From JACCTH01 sp035281645 (GTDB taxonomy: Bacteria > Actinomycetota > Acidimicrobiia > Spongiisociales > ZC4RG35), in NCBI GenBank assembly GCA_035281645.1, contig DATEDN010000143.1, forward strand, positions 1 to 6,821: a stretch of 6,821 nt of DNA, read 5' to 3'. Below the pieces are notes generated by a model. That model had not been told where the DNA came from, did no database searches, and worked only from the letters and a program-made list of their open reading frames with translations. Below, one piece after another: positions 1-6,562 of this stretch. Made by a program: the position numbers and the translations under genes. The stretch's first letter is position 1. Every line of letters begins with the position of its first letter.

Positions 1-546
1 CCGGGGCTCAAGGCCCGGATGTTGGGAATCAAGGGTTGGTACTCGACCAACATTCTCGGAAATCGGGACGGGGAGGTACTCGACGACCCCGAGAGCTTCA
101 AGTCGAAGGAAGTCTCCAAGCTCGGGGTGCTGGAGACGATCCTGCAACCCGAGGTGTACCCCGATCTCTATTCCGACCTCTATCACGTCGTGCGCATCAA
201 CTACTACCCCCCTCGAGGCGACGACAAGGAGGGCTGGGACAACATCGACATCGTCGGCTGGATGGGGTATCCGATGCAGATCAAGATCGACTTCCTCTGT
301 AAGGACTCGATTCTGGCGGCGCCCATCGTCTTGGACTTGGCATTGTTCCTCGACTTGGCCGCCCGGGCGGGAAAGAGCGGGGTCCAAGAGTGGCTCTCGT
401 TCTATTTCAAGAGCCCGCAGACCGCTCCCGGGCTGTATCCCGAGAACGATCTGTTCATCCAGTCGACAAAGCTCAAAAACAACCTCCGCGCCCTCATGGG
501 CGAAGAGCTCATCACCCACCTCGGGACCGAGTACTACGAGGAATAG
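1..546 (+). CDS. ino1: Inositol-3-phosphate synthase, C-terminal part (5' end outside window)
   Basis: This enzyme converts D-glucose 6-phosphate to 1D-myo-inositol 3-phosphate with NAD+ in the cytoplasm. It is the first step towards inositol lipids and, in actinobacteria, mycothiol. The reading frame is open from base 1, so about 181 C-terminal residues are visible; the ATG at 19 is internal. Recognisable family blocks are GWYSTNILGNRDG, the lysine-rich FKSKEVSK (codons 33-40, containing catalytic lysines of the family), RINYYPPRGD, DNIDIVGW, KIDFLCKDSILAAP and the C-terminal GVQEWLSFYFKSP. The wording of these blocks fits the longer family type (around 430-440 residues from memory) rather than the roughly 367-residue mycobacterial Ino1, so perhaps 60% of the gene lies to the left. 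It converges on the nucleotidase gene and ends one base before a strong hairpin. The identification is near certain. Its regulation and the role of the inositol in this organism cannot be seen here. Confidence 0.95.
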   Translation, partial: PGLKARMLGIKGWYSTNILGNRDGEVLDDPESFKSKEVSKLGVLETILQPEVYPDLYSDLYHVVRINYYPPRGDDKEGWDNIDIVGWMGYPMQIKIDFLCKDSILAAPIVLDLALFLDLAARAGKSGVQEWLSFYFKSPQTAPGLYPENDLFIQSTKLKNNLRALMGEELITHLGTEYYEE

Positions 547-576
547 AAAGGAGCCCCGCAACAGCGGGGCTCCTTT
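547..576. terminator. Bidirectional hairpin terminator between convergent genes
   Basis: A perfect 13-bp stem (AAAGGAGCCCCGC / GCGGGGCTCCTTT) encloses an AACA loop. It begins directly after the ino1 stop codon and lies 18 bp past the nucleotidase stop codon on the other strand. The A-run on the left arm and T-run on the right arm give a short U-tract in either direction, so one structure can serve both genes. The U-tract is only three bases and lies inside the stem, so termination may be less than complete. Confidence 0.85.
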
Positions 577-594
577 GACTGATGCATCGCCTCC

Positions 595-2259
595 TTAGGC
601 GATCTGAGTGATCCGGTCCTGAGGACCAGGAGCTACCGGTGAATTGGCGCCGAAGTAGGCGACCATCGCATCGAGGTCGATGTCGCCCCCGAGGCGGTCG
701 GTGCCACCGACCAGAACGCTGAACCCGTCGCCGCCATCGGCCAGGAAGCTATTGACAGTGACCCGATAAGAAGCACCGAGATCGATCGGAGTTCCCCCGA
801 TGGTGATCGAGGCGGGATCGACCTTGTCTCCGATTGCGCCAGAAAGGCTCCAGCTGTAGGCAAAGCCCTCGGAGACCTGCAGGATGGTATTTCCGCCGGT
901 CCGGAACTGTTGCTCGAGCAAGGCCTCGATCTGAGCTCCCGTCAGGGTCATGGTGACCAAACTGTTGCCGAAAGGCTGTACCGCAAACGCTTCGCCATAG
1001 GTGACGTTCCCGTCGCCCTCTCCTTCGGGGCTGCCGGCGAAAATGAACCCGTCGGAGGTACGGATCCCTCCCGGATTCATAAAAGCCACCACCGCCCCTC
1101 CCGAGGCCGGATCGCTCGTAGCAGCCAGCTGGGCATCGGCGATAACGTCCCCTACCGCTGCCTCCCCGGCGGCGTTGTAGATCTCGGGAATGTCGGCCGT
1201 GATCGAGCCAATAACGGTGTTGGCCAGTGGTGCCGACAACTCGTCGTACTTGTCGATCAACGCGGTGAGATCGGCAGCCGGATCAACGGCGCTCTGATAC
1301 GTCGGCACGTTGTCGATTGATACGACGGTCATCTCTTTAGTTCTCCGGTCGAGAGTGACGTCGATGTCGGTGTAGAGCCGGCCGTTATTGTCGGCCATGG
1401 TTACCCATTTGCCATCCACTTCGCAGACAAATTCGTCGTTGACGTGGCCGGCGATAACCAGATCAACGGCATCGTCGAAGCCTTGGACGATCGAGGCGAG
1501 GGGATCGGTTAGACCATCGGCGCATTCATCACCTTCGGGTCCGCCGCTCGAGAATCCGCCTTCGTGCAGCAGGACCACAATTGCTTCGACCTGCTTTCGC
1601 TGCAGCTCCGGAACCAAGGCGTTCACCGTCTCGACCTCATCTTCGAAGGTGAGCCCCGCCACTCCCGAAGGGGTGACGATGGTGGGGGTACCCTCGAGGG
1701 TCATGCCGATGAATGCAACTTTCACCCCTTGATAGGTCTTGATTTCATACGGAGGAAACAGAGTTTCTCCAGTGGCATCGACAGTGACATTGGCAGCCAG
1801 AAAGCCGAAGTCGGCGCCAGCGAAACCGTCGCCGTCGAGACAGCCGTCGATCGGATGACAGCCGCCCTCTTGCATTCGTAGCAACTCTGCTGCTCCCTCA
1901 TCGAATTCGTGGTTGCCCACCCCGTTTATATCGAGGCCGATCAGGTTCATCGCTTCGATCGTCGGCTCATCATGAAAGAGGGCCGAAATCAGGGGCGAGG
2001 CGCCAATCAGATCTCCAGCAGAGACAACAATCGAATTCGTTACCCCTTCCTCAGCTTCGCGAATATGTGAAGCGAAGAAGTCCGCTCGTCCGACAGGTTG
2101 GCCCAGCCATAGCTGATCCGGGCTGGGAGCAATGGCGCCGTGGAAGTCGTTAATCGCCAGAATCTGTAATTCCACCGGCGGCGGTCCCGCCGCTCCGGCT
2201 GGCACGGCAACCCAAACCGCCAGCAATGCCAGGACAATGACAAAGGGTTTTGCTCGCAT
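595..2259 (-). CDS. Secreted 5'-nucleotidase / 2',3'-cyclic phosphodiesterase family metallophosphatase (UshA/YfkN-like)
   Basis: This is an exported bimetal phosphoesterase of 554 residues that likely strips phosphate from external nucleotides for phosphorus and nucleoside salvage. Residues 1-24 form a Sec signal peptide (basic start, hydrophobic core, AGA-A cleavage region). The metallophosphoesterase domain covers about 30-310. It contains NDFHG (D38, H40), GDL (D83), GNHEFDEG (N116, H117), H232 in LLHEGG, and AGHVND (H272). The 5'-nucleotidase C-terminal domain covers about 345-535, with NPGGIR (R400), PFGN (F430) and FLADGGDGF, which supply substrate-binding residues in UshA. Cysteines at 134, 140, 246 and 279 may form disulfides. 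There is no LPXTG or C-terminal anchor, so the product is probably released. The ATG at 2259 has a strong GAGGAG site five bases upstream. One oddity is Asn274, where the family usually has His or Gln as a metal ligand. The exact substrate cannot be told from sequence. Confidence 0.92.
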   Translation of the reverse strand: MRAKPFVIVLALLAVWVAVPAGAAGPPPVELQILAINDFHGAIAPSPDQLWLGQPVGRADFFASHIREAEEGVTNSIVVSAGDLIGASPLISALFHDEPTIEAMNLIGLDINGVGNHEFDEGAAELLRMQEGGCHPIDGCLDGDGFAGADFGFLAANVTVDATGETLFPPYEIKTYQGVKVAFIGMTLEGTPTIVTPSGVAGLTFEDEVETVNALVPELQRKQVEAIVVLLHEGGFSSGGPEGDECADGLTDPLASIVQGFDDAVDLVIAGHVNDEFVCEVDGKWVTMADNNGRLYTDIDVTLDRRTKEMTVVSIDNVPTYQSAVDPAADLTALIDKYDELSAPLANTVIGSITADIPEIYNAAGEAAVGDVIADAQLAATSDPASGGAVVAFMNPGGIRTSDGFIFAGSPEGEGDGNVTYGEAFAVQPFGNSLVTMTLTGAQIEALLEQQFRTGGNTILQVSEGFAYSWSLSGAIGDKVDPASITIGGTPIDLGASYRVTVNSFLADGGDGFSVLVGGTDRLGGDIDLDAMVAYFGANSPVAPGPQDRITQIA

Positions 2260-2342
2260 CGCATCTCCTCCACTCGGGCCCGGTGAGGGCGCTATCCCTG
2301 GACTGCACCATAGGCGGATCGGACGGCCACCACCGCAAAGAA

Positions 2343-2987
2343 CTAGACCGCGGTTCGGGTACAGGCCACGTCTGCAGGAACGAACAGAGTTTCGATTGAC
2401 GCCAACTGTTCTTCGCTGGATGCCGCTTCCTCAAAGGCTGCTCCGGCATCGTTGAAGGTCTGCTCGATCGGCTCCGTCGCCTCCACTACCAAGTTGATCC
2501 AGGTCTGCACACCTTGCAGGATGGAGGACGGCTCGGAATTGATCCCTTGCAACACCGTCGCCGACTCGGCCAGGTGGTCCTCCCAAACCTCGTAATGGGC
2601 GACGATCGCCTCCCGGGCGGCTAGCACCGGCCCCTGCCAGGGCTGAATTCCCACCTCGGCAAAACGATCGAGGGAAGCGTTGACGTGGCGCGACAAGGCG
2701 TCGGTCTGATCCAGGAGATCCTGGGATTCGGTAAAGCCGAGCTCGAGATCACCAGTCTCCACCACTGCGTCGACGAGACAGTCCTGGGCGATGAAGTAAT
2801 CGAGCCAAATCTGATCACCTTCAGCCTCCCTCGTCACCGTCACCAATGATTCGAAGGACGAACGCCCAAGCGATCCCAACGCCAGCCAGAGCCCAACGCC
2901 CACCAAGACCAAGGCGATGGCGATGACAGCGACGACAAGTCCTGCCTTCGACTTGGGAGCGGGTTCGCTCGGACTTTCTTCGATCAT
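2343..2987 (-). CDS. Unrecognised single-pass membrane protein with helical extracellular domain
   Basis: I do not recognise the family. The 214-residue product has a short hydrophilic, Pro/Ser/Glu-rich N-terminus (1-14), one strongly hydrophobic segment (about 15-38), and an exported domain of about 175 residues. The basic K12/K14 before the segment favours an inside N-terminus. The outer domain is acidic and looks almost wholly alpha-helical, with Leu/Ala/Glu-rich stretches. It has two cysteines, C70 (in AQDC) and C209 (near the C-terminus), which could form a disulfide closing a helical bundle. The gene lies 83 bp upstream of the secreted nucleotidase on the same strand with no terminator between, so co-transcription is plausible. 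It diverges from the B12 riboswitch. The ATG at 2987 has no good Shine-Dalgarno sequence, so the mRNA may be leaderless or weakly translated. Coding status is supported by length, a coherent membrane topology and context. A sensor or adhesion role is possible but not shown. Confidence 0.8.
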   Translation of the reverse strand: MIEESPSEPAPKSKAGLVVAVIAIALVLVGVGLWLALGSLGRSSFESLVTVTREAEGDQIWLDYFIAQDCLVDAVVETGDLELGFTESQDLLDQTDALSRHVNASLDRFAEVGIQPWQGPVLAAREAIVAHYEVWEDHLAESATVLQGINSEPSSILQGVQTWINLVVEATEPIEQTFNDAGAAFEEAASSEEQLASIETLFVPADVACTRTAV

Positions 2988-3014
2988 CGCGACATGTTGC
3001 TACACGACTAGTGT

Positions 3015-3160
3015 CGAGGATGCCGAAACGGCCACGGTCCGGCAGCGAAATCCGGTGTGAATCCGGTGGTGTCCCGCAACTGTGATGAGCTACCCGCTAA
3101 GGATGGCTCTAAGCCAGGTCGCCTGCTTGCCCGTGTCGAACGTAGCCTCGGATGAAGGTC
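3015..3160 (+). ncRNA. Cobalamin (vitamin B12) riboswitch aptamer
   Basis: This leader RNA element binds adenosyl- or another cobalamin and represses the downstream transporter. The conserved blocks occur in the right order: GCGAAATCCGGTGTGAATCC (GGTG at 3054), the core CCCGCAACTGT at 3073-3083, a P6-like stem GAGC (3087) / GCTC (3106), and the B12 box AGCCAGGTCGCCTGC at 3112-3126. CGAGG (3015-3019) can pair with CCTCG (3146-3150) as a closing stem, but both outer boundaries are approximate. The expression platform is the separate hairpin at 3201-3221. The remaining leader bases and the 2988-3014 stretch hold no promoter I can call with confidence. The start of this RNA must lie very near, or inside, the 5' end of the divergent membrane-protein gene. 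Confidence 0.95.
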
Positions 3161-3200
3161 ATGTTCGGGCGGCGCAGGGTACGTCGCATCGGGCCCCTTC

Positions 3201-3221
3201 ATCCTCCAGCCAATGGAGGAT
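3201..3221 (+). promoter_or_regulatory. Ribosome-site sequestering hairpin of the B12 riboswitch
   Basis: A perfect 8-bp stem ATCCTCCA / TGGAGGAT has the loop GCCAA. The right arm contains the Shine-Dalgarno GGAGGA (3215-3220), seven bases before the btuF ATG at 3228. When the hairpin forms, the ribosome site is hidden, which points to translational control. The loop bases GCCA (3209-3212) can pair with TGGT (3067-3070) in the aptamer, using one G-U pair. This is how the L5-L13 kissing contact of cobalamin riboswitches links ligand binding to the expression platform. The pairing is inferred by eye. A transcription-termination role is less likely because only GTTTTC follows the stem. Confidence 0.82.
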
Positions 3222-3227
3222 GTTTTC

Positions 3228-4190
3228 ATGAGAAGCAAGTTGTGGCTCTTAGCCATCACACTTTTCGCCTGCGGCGGCACGGCTGCCAGCACCACGGTCT
3301 CAACCAGTACTACCGCGGCTCCCGCCACCAGTGTCGCCCCGACCACAACCGCTGCTGTGAAGGGTGACTTTCCGGTGACCCTCTCGGCCGCCAATGGGCC
3401 GGTCACCATCGTCGAACGTCCGGAGGCGATCATCTCGCTGGCGCCCACTGCCACCGAGATGTTGGGAGCAATCGACGCTATGGGACAGGTGGTGGCGGTT
3501 GACGATCAGTCCGACTATCCCCCGGATGCCCCAATCACCGACCTCTCGGGTTTCACCCCCAACATCGAGGCGATCGCCTCCTATGAACCGGACCTGGTGT
3601 TGGTTTCGAACGACATCGACGGCATGGTCGGAGCCCTTCAAAGCCTCGACATTCCCGTTCTCCTGTTGCCCGCGGCCATAACGTTCGACGACGTCTATGC
3701 CCAGATCGAGCTGTTGGGGGCGGCGACCGGTCATGTCGGCGAGGCTCAAGCCCTCACCAACTCCATGCGATCGGAGATTGAGGATCTCGTCGATGCGTAC
3801 CAGCCCCCAGCCGAACCTCCCACCTACTACCACGAGCTCGACCCCGGCCTCTTCTCCGTCACTTCGAGCACCTTCATCGGATCGATCTACGCGCTCTTTG
3901 GGCTGCAGAACATCGCCGACGCGGCCGACCCCGACAGTTTCGGATATCCACAACTTTCGGCCGAATACATCATCTCAGCGAATCCCGACTTCATCTTTCT
4001 CGCTGACACACAATTCGCAGGGCAGAACGCGACCACCGTCGCCCAGCGACCCGGTTGGGCCGAACTGTCGGCTGTGACTGCCAACAGGATCATCGAACTC
4101 GACGACGATGTGGCGTCCAGGTGGGGACCGCGGGTAGTCGACTTTGTTGCCGCGGTGGCTGATGCTTTGGCGCTGGCTCCGGTGAGCTGA
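3228..4190 (+). CDS. btuF: Cobalamin ABC transporter substrate-binding lipoprotein
   Basis: This surface-anchored protein captures cobalamin or a related corrinoid and hands it to the BtuCD membrane complex. I choose the ATG at 3228 (320 residues) because GGAGGA sits seven bases before it. An in-frame ATG at 3213 would lie upstream of that site and inside the hairpin. The product starts with a very short lipoprotein signal ending in lipobox LFAC (C15), followed by GG and a Ser/Thr/Ala-rich tether to about residue 48. The rest is a class III (helical-backbone) binding protein with family blocks ISLAPTATEMLGAI, DLSGFTPNIEAIASYEPDLVL split over its first lobe, and a second lobe with ELDPGLFSVTSSTFIGSIYAL, then NPDFIFLAD and RPGWAELSAV. 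The family also includes haem and siderophore binders; the riboswitch is what fixes the substrate as a corrinoid. It is the first gene of the operon and shares its frame with btuC, separated only by TGA. Confidence 0.93.
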   Translation: MRSKLWLLAITLFACGGTAASTTVSTSTTAAPATSVAPTTTAAVKGDFPVTLSAANGPVTIVERPEAIISLAPTATEMLGAIDAMGQVVAVDDQSDYPPDAPITDLSGFTPNIEAIASYEPDLVLVSNDIDGMVGALQSLDIPVLLLPAAITFDDVYAQIELLGAATGHVGEAQALTNSMRSEIEDLVDAYQPPAEPPTYYHELDPGLFSVTSSTFIGSIYALFGLQNIADAADPDSFGYPQLSAEYIISANPDFIFLADTQFAGQNATTVAQRPGWAELSAVTANRIIELDDDVASRWGPRVVDFVAAVADALALAPVS

Positions 4191-5213
4191 GTGAGTCTGC
4201 GGTCCCCCCGACTCCGGCTTTGGCCGATCATGTTGGGCTTTCTGACCTTGATCGGTGCGACTATGGCCGGGGTGGTGCTCGGGCCCGCCGATCTTCACCC
4301 TTGGCAGGTCTTAGCGGCCCTGGTCGACCGCCTGCCCGGCATCGATCTGACCTCTGACCTGGGACCCCGCCAACTTGACATCATCTGGGATCTCCGCCTC
4401 CCCCGAGTCGTCCTTGGCGCCCTGGTAGGAGCCACGTTGGCGATTTGCGGGGCGGCCTATCAAGGGGTTTTCCGTAACGCATTAGTAGATCCATACCTGC
4501 TGGGCGTGGCGGCCGGTGCTGGCCTCGGGGCAACGTTGATCTTCGCCGGCGCCGCTGGTCGAACCGAGTTGGTTCCGATCGCCGCTTTCGTCGGAGCCGT
4601 TGGGGCAGTGGTCATCACGTATCTGGTGGGAAGACGTCTGGGCGAAAGGACCTCGGCGACCCTGGTCCTGGCGGGCGTGGCAGTGGCCTCGTTTCTCACT
4701 GCCGCCCAGACCTTCGTCCAACAGCGCTCGGCCGGTGACCTGAGGATCGTCTATTCGTGGATTCTCGGGAGGTTGTCGGCGGGATGGTCGGATGTTCGGC
4801 TCATCCTTCCCTATGTCTTGGTGTCAGGGTTCGCCATCCTCCTTCACCGTCGACTGCTCGACGTCCTCGCAGTCGGCGAATCCGAGGCGGAGACATTGGG
4901 ACTGCCAGTGGCCCGGGTGCGGCTGATCGTCGTCGTCGCTGCGACGCTGGGCACCGCCGCCGCGGTAGCGGTCTCGGGATTGATCGGGTTCGTCGGCATC
5001 GTCGTCCCCCACACCGTGAGGCTGCTGGCCGGTAATAGCTATCGAGCAGTCCTGCCGCTCTCGCTTCTGTTCGGAGCGGCCTTCATGATCGCCACCGATC
5101 TGGCGGCGAGGACCTTGGTAGCCCCCGCCGAACTGCCTATAGGTGTGGTCACGGCTTTTTTTGGAGCGCCTTTCTTCCTTTCCCTGCTCCGTCGCCGTCC
5201 CGTCTCGGTATGA
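4191..5213 (+). CDS. btuC: Cobalamin ABC transporter permease (FecCD/BtuC family)
   Basis: This membrane subunit forms, as a homodimer, the channel through which cobalamin enters. The 340-residue length and about ten hydrophobic segments match the FecCD family. Hallmarks are the block WDLRLPRVVLGALVGATLA followed by GAAYQGVFRNALVDPYLLG (66-105), the coupling-helix region GESEAETLGL (229-238) that contacts the ATPase, and GLIGFVGIVVPHTVRLLAG (263-281). The start is GTG at 4191, the base directly after the btuF TGA, so translation is probably coupled by re-initiation. A weak GGTGAG precedes it. An in-frame ATG at 4230 (residue 14) is an alternative start but would trim the first membrane helix. 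Expression should follow the riboswitch with btuF. Haem or siderophore permeases look alike; the specificity call rests on the riboswitch and neighbours. Confidence 0.94.
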   Translation: MSLRSPRLRLWPIMLGFLTLIGATMAGVVLGPADLHPWQVLAALVDRLPGIDLTSDLGPRQLDIIWDLRLPRVVLGALVGATLAICGAAYQGVFRNALVDPYLLGVAAGAGLGATLIFAGAAGRTELVPIAAFVGAVGAVVITYLVGRRLGERTSATLVLAGVAVASFLTAAQTFVQQRSAGDLRIVYSWILGRLSAGWSDVRLILPYVLVSGFAILLHRRLLDVLAVGESEAETLGLPVARVRLIVVVAATLGTAAAVAVSGLIGFVGIVVPHTVRLLAGNSYRAVLPLSLLFGAAFMIATDLAARTLVAPAELPIGVVTAFFGAPFFLSLLRRRPVSV

Positions 5214-6028
5214 ACCGATACCCGATCACAGCCAGCCGCCTGACGGTGCGAGCCGGCAGCCGCCGCCTGCTCGAAGACGTCGACCTCGAAGTCGCCGCCG
5301 GCGAATGGCTGGGTTTGATCGGTCCCAACGGAGCCGGCAAGACCACCCTCTTTCGCGCCTTGTTGGGCCAGGTGTCCAGCTCGGGAAAGGTGACCATCGA
5401 GGGAGCGAGCAATCCCAACCGACGTCAGCGAGCGTTGGCCCTGGCCTTCGTGCCCCAGCGTCCGGTCCTACCGCCGATGATGACGGTGGCCCAGTACGTG
5501 CTCTTGGGGCGCACCCCGCATATCTCCTATCTCCGTTCTGAATCAGATGAAGACCTCGCCGCCGTCGCCGCAGCCATCGAGGCACTCGGCCTCCACCAGC
5601 AGAAAGATCGGGAGCTTCAAACCCTGTCAGGAGGCGAGCAACAACGGGTGATCCTGGCTCGGGCGATAGCTCAAGAAGCGAGGACCCTGCTCCTTGATGA
5701 GCCGACGGCGGCCCTCGACATCGGCCATCAGCTTTCGGTTCTGACCCTGGTCGACCGATTGCGAAAGGAACGGGGGCTGACCGTGATCAGCGCCATTCAC
5801 GACCTCACCCTGGCCGCCCAGTTTTGCGACCGGCTGCTGCTTCTTTACCGGGGCCGAGTGGGGGCCAAGGGCTCTGCGCTCGAGGTTCTAACCGAGGGGA
5901 ACCTCAGCGCCTATTACGACGTCCGCTCCGAGGTGCTCCTGGACGGGGACGGAGTGCGAGCTGTTTTGCCTCAGCGAACCAGCGACGAAATTGAAACGCC
6001 GATACCACCCAGGGTGTCGGCGCCGTAG
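5210..6028 (+). CDS. btuD: Cobalamin ABC transporter ATP-binding protein
   Basis: This is the cytoplasmic ATPase that drives cobalamin import with the permease. All ABC motifs are intact in the 272-residue product: Walker A GPNGAGKT (38-45), Q-loop Q83 in FVPQRP, signature LSGGEQQR (139-146), Walker B LLLDEP (160-165), D-loop ALD (168-170) and H-loop H197 in AIHDLTLAAQ. The order and spacing are those of the FecE/BtuD group. It overlaps btuC by the four bases ATGA, a standard sign of translational coupling. The last 19 codons lie antisense to the VOC gene. The Pro-rich tail after residue 256 is probably not part of the ATPase fold. No terminator follows the stop codon, so the transcript may continue into the opposite-strand gene. 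Confidence 0.95.
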   Translation: MNRYPITASRLTVRAGSRRLLEDVDLEVAAGEWLGLIGPNGAGKTTLFRALLGQVSSSGKVTIEGASNPNRRQRALALAFVPQRPVLPPMMTVAQYVLLGRTPHISYLRSESDEDLAAVAAAIEALGLHQQKDRELQTLSGGEQQRVILARAIAQEARTLLLDEPTAALDIGHQLSVLTLVDRLRKERGLTVISAIHDLTLAAQFCDRLLLLYRGRVGAKGSALEVLTEGNLSAYYDVRSEVLLDGDGVRAVLPQRTSDEIETPIPPRVSAP

Positions 6029-6486
6029 CGATTCTTCTCCGCCTCCAGATCGAGACGCTTCATCTGCGACTTGGCTGCGACGATCTCATCGGTGATCAAC
6101 TCGGCAGGAACCAGCCAGCAGACCTCGAACTCGATCCCGTCGGGATCACGGCCATATAGGGCTTTGGTGGTGCCGTGGTCCGTCGCTCCAACCATTGCCC
6201 CTTCCGCCAGAAGGCGCTGGGAAACCTCTTCAAGGGCCGAAAGGGTGTCGACCTCCCATGCCAGGTGGTAGAGGCCGACGGTGGAACGACCGGCCGTAGA
6301 AGCTGTGGCGCCCGGGACTTGGAACAATCCGAGGTCGTGGTCGTTTTGTGAAGCGGGAGCCTGCATGAATGCAGCTCCGGGGAAGCCCATCACCTTTCGA
6401 AAACCAAGGACCTCTTCGTAGAACCTCACGCTGCGCTCGACGTCTGAAACGTACAAAACGGCGTGATTGAGACGGTGAATCGGCAT
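5971..6486 (-). CDS. VOC-superfamily protein (glyoxalase / extradiol dioxygenase fold)
   Basis: This 171-residue protein has one vicinal-oxygen-chelate domain made of two beta-alpha-beta-beta-beta modules (about 4-57 and 69-126). Likely metal ligands are H8 (LNHAVLYV), H74 (GLYHLAWEV) and E121 (DPDGIEFEVCW), the usual His/His/Glu pattern, so a metal-dependent enzyme is plausible. FYEEVLGF and DPDGIEFEV are typical blocks. The pattern is closest to the catechol-2,3-dioxygenase-like group, but substrate and reaction cannot be assigned. A tail of about 45 residues (125-171), charged and helical up to about 155, extends past the domain. Its last 58 bp are antisense to btuD. The start is supported by AAAGGAG five bases before the ATG. 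It lies downstream of the cyclic-nucleotide-binding gene on the same strand, but 192 bp of hairpin-rich sequence separates them, so its own promoter is likely. Confidence 0.88.
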   Translation of the reverse strand: MPIHRLNHAVLYVSDVERSVRFYEEVLGFRKVMGFPGAAFMQAPASQNDHDLGLFQVPGATASTAGRSTVGLYHLAWEVDTLSALEEVSQRLLAEGAMVGATDHGTTKALYGRDPDGIEFEVCWLVPAELITDEIVAAKSQMKRLDLEAEKNRYGADTLGGIGVSISSLVR

Positions 6487-6562
6487 GCTGCTCCTTTGAA
6501 ACTGGCAACAGTCGCCCGCTCACCGACTATTCCCAAGGTGGTCCCTCCCTGGCGAGCGTTTC

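Noticed and set aside
910..1881. Several + strand open frames opposite the nucleotidase gene.
   Set aside because: They are antisense shadows of a gene with intact catalytic motifs throughout, and none has a recognisable domain or a good ribosome site.
3201..3227. Rho-independent terminator as the riboswitch expression platform.
   Set aside because: The stem is followed by only GTTTTC and contains the Shine-Dalgarno sequence, so sequestration of the ribosome site explains it better.
3008..3454. Open frame of 148 codons on the - strand across the riboswitch and the btuF start.
   Set aside because: It lies antisense to a well-supported riboswitch and lipoprotein start, has low-complexity Val/Ala content mirroring the btuF linker, and shows no family features.
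4191..5213. Iron-siderophore or haem importer instead of a B12 importer.
   Set aside because: The protein families alone allow it, but a clear cobalamin riboswitch directly heads the operon.
5971..6486. Methylmalonyl-CoA epimerase, a VOC enzyme that would link functionally to B12-dependent methylmalonyl-CoA mutase beside a B12 importer.
   Set aside because: The second-module block reads GLYHLAWEV with DPDGIEFEVCW rather than the epimerase-type GLHHIAFEV and its C-terminal pattern. The long tail is also atypical, and no mutase gene is present.
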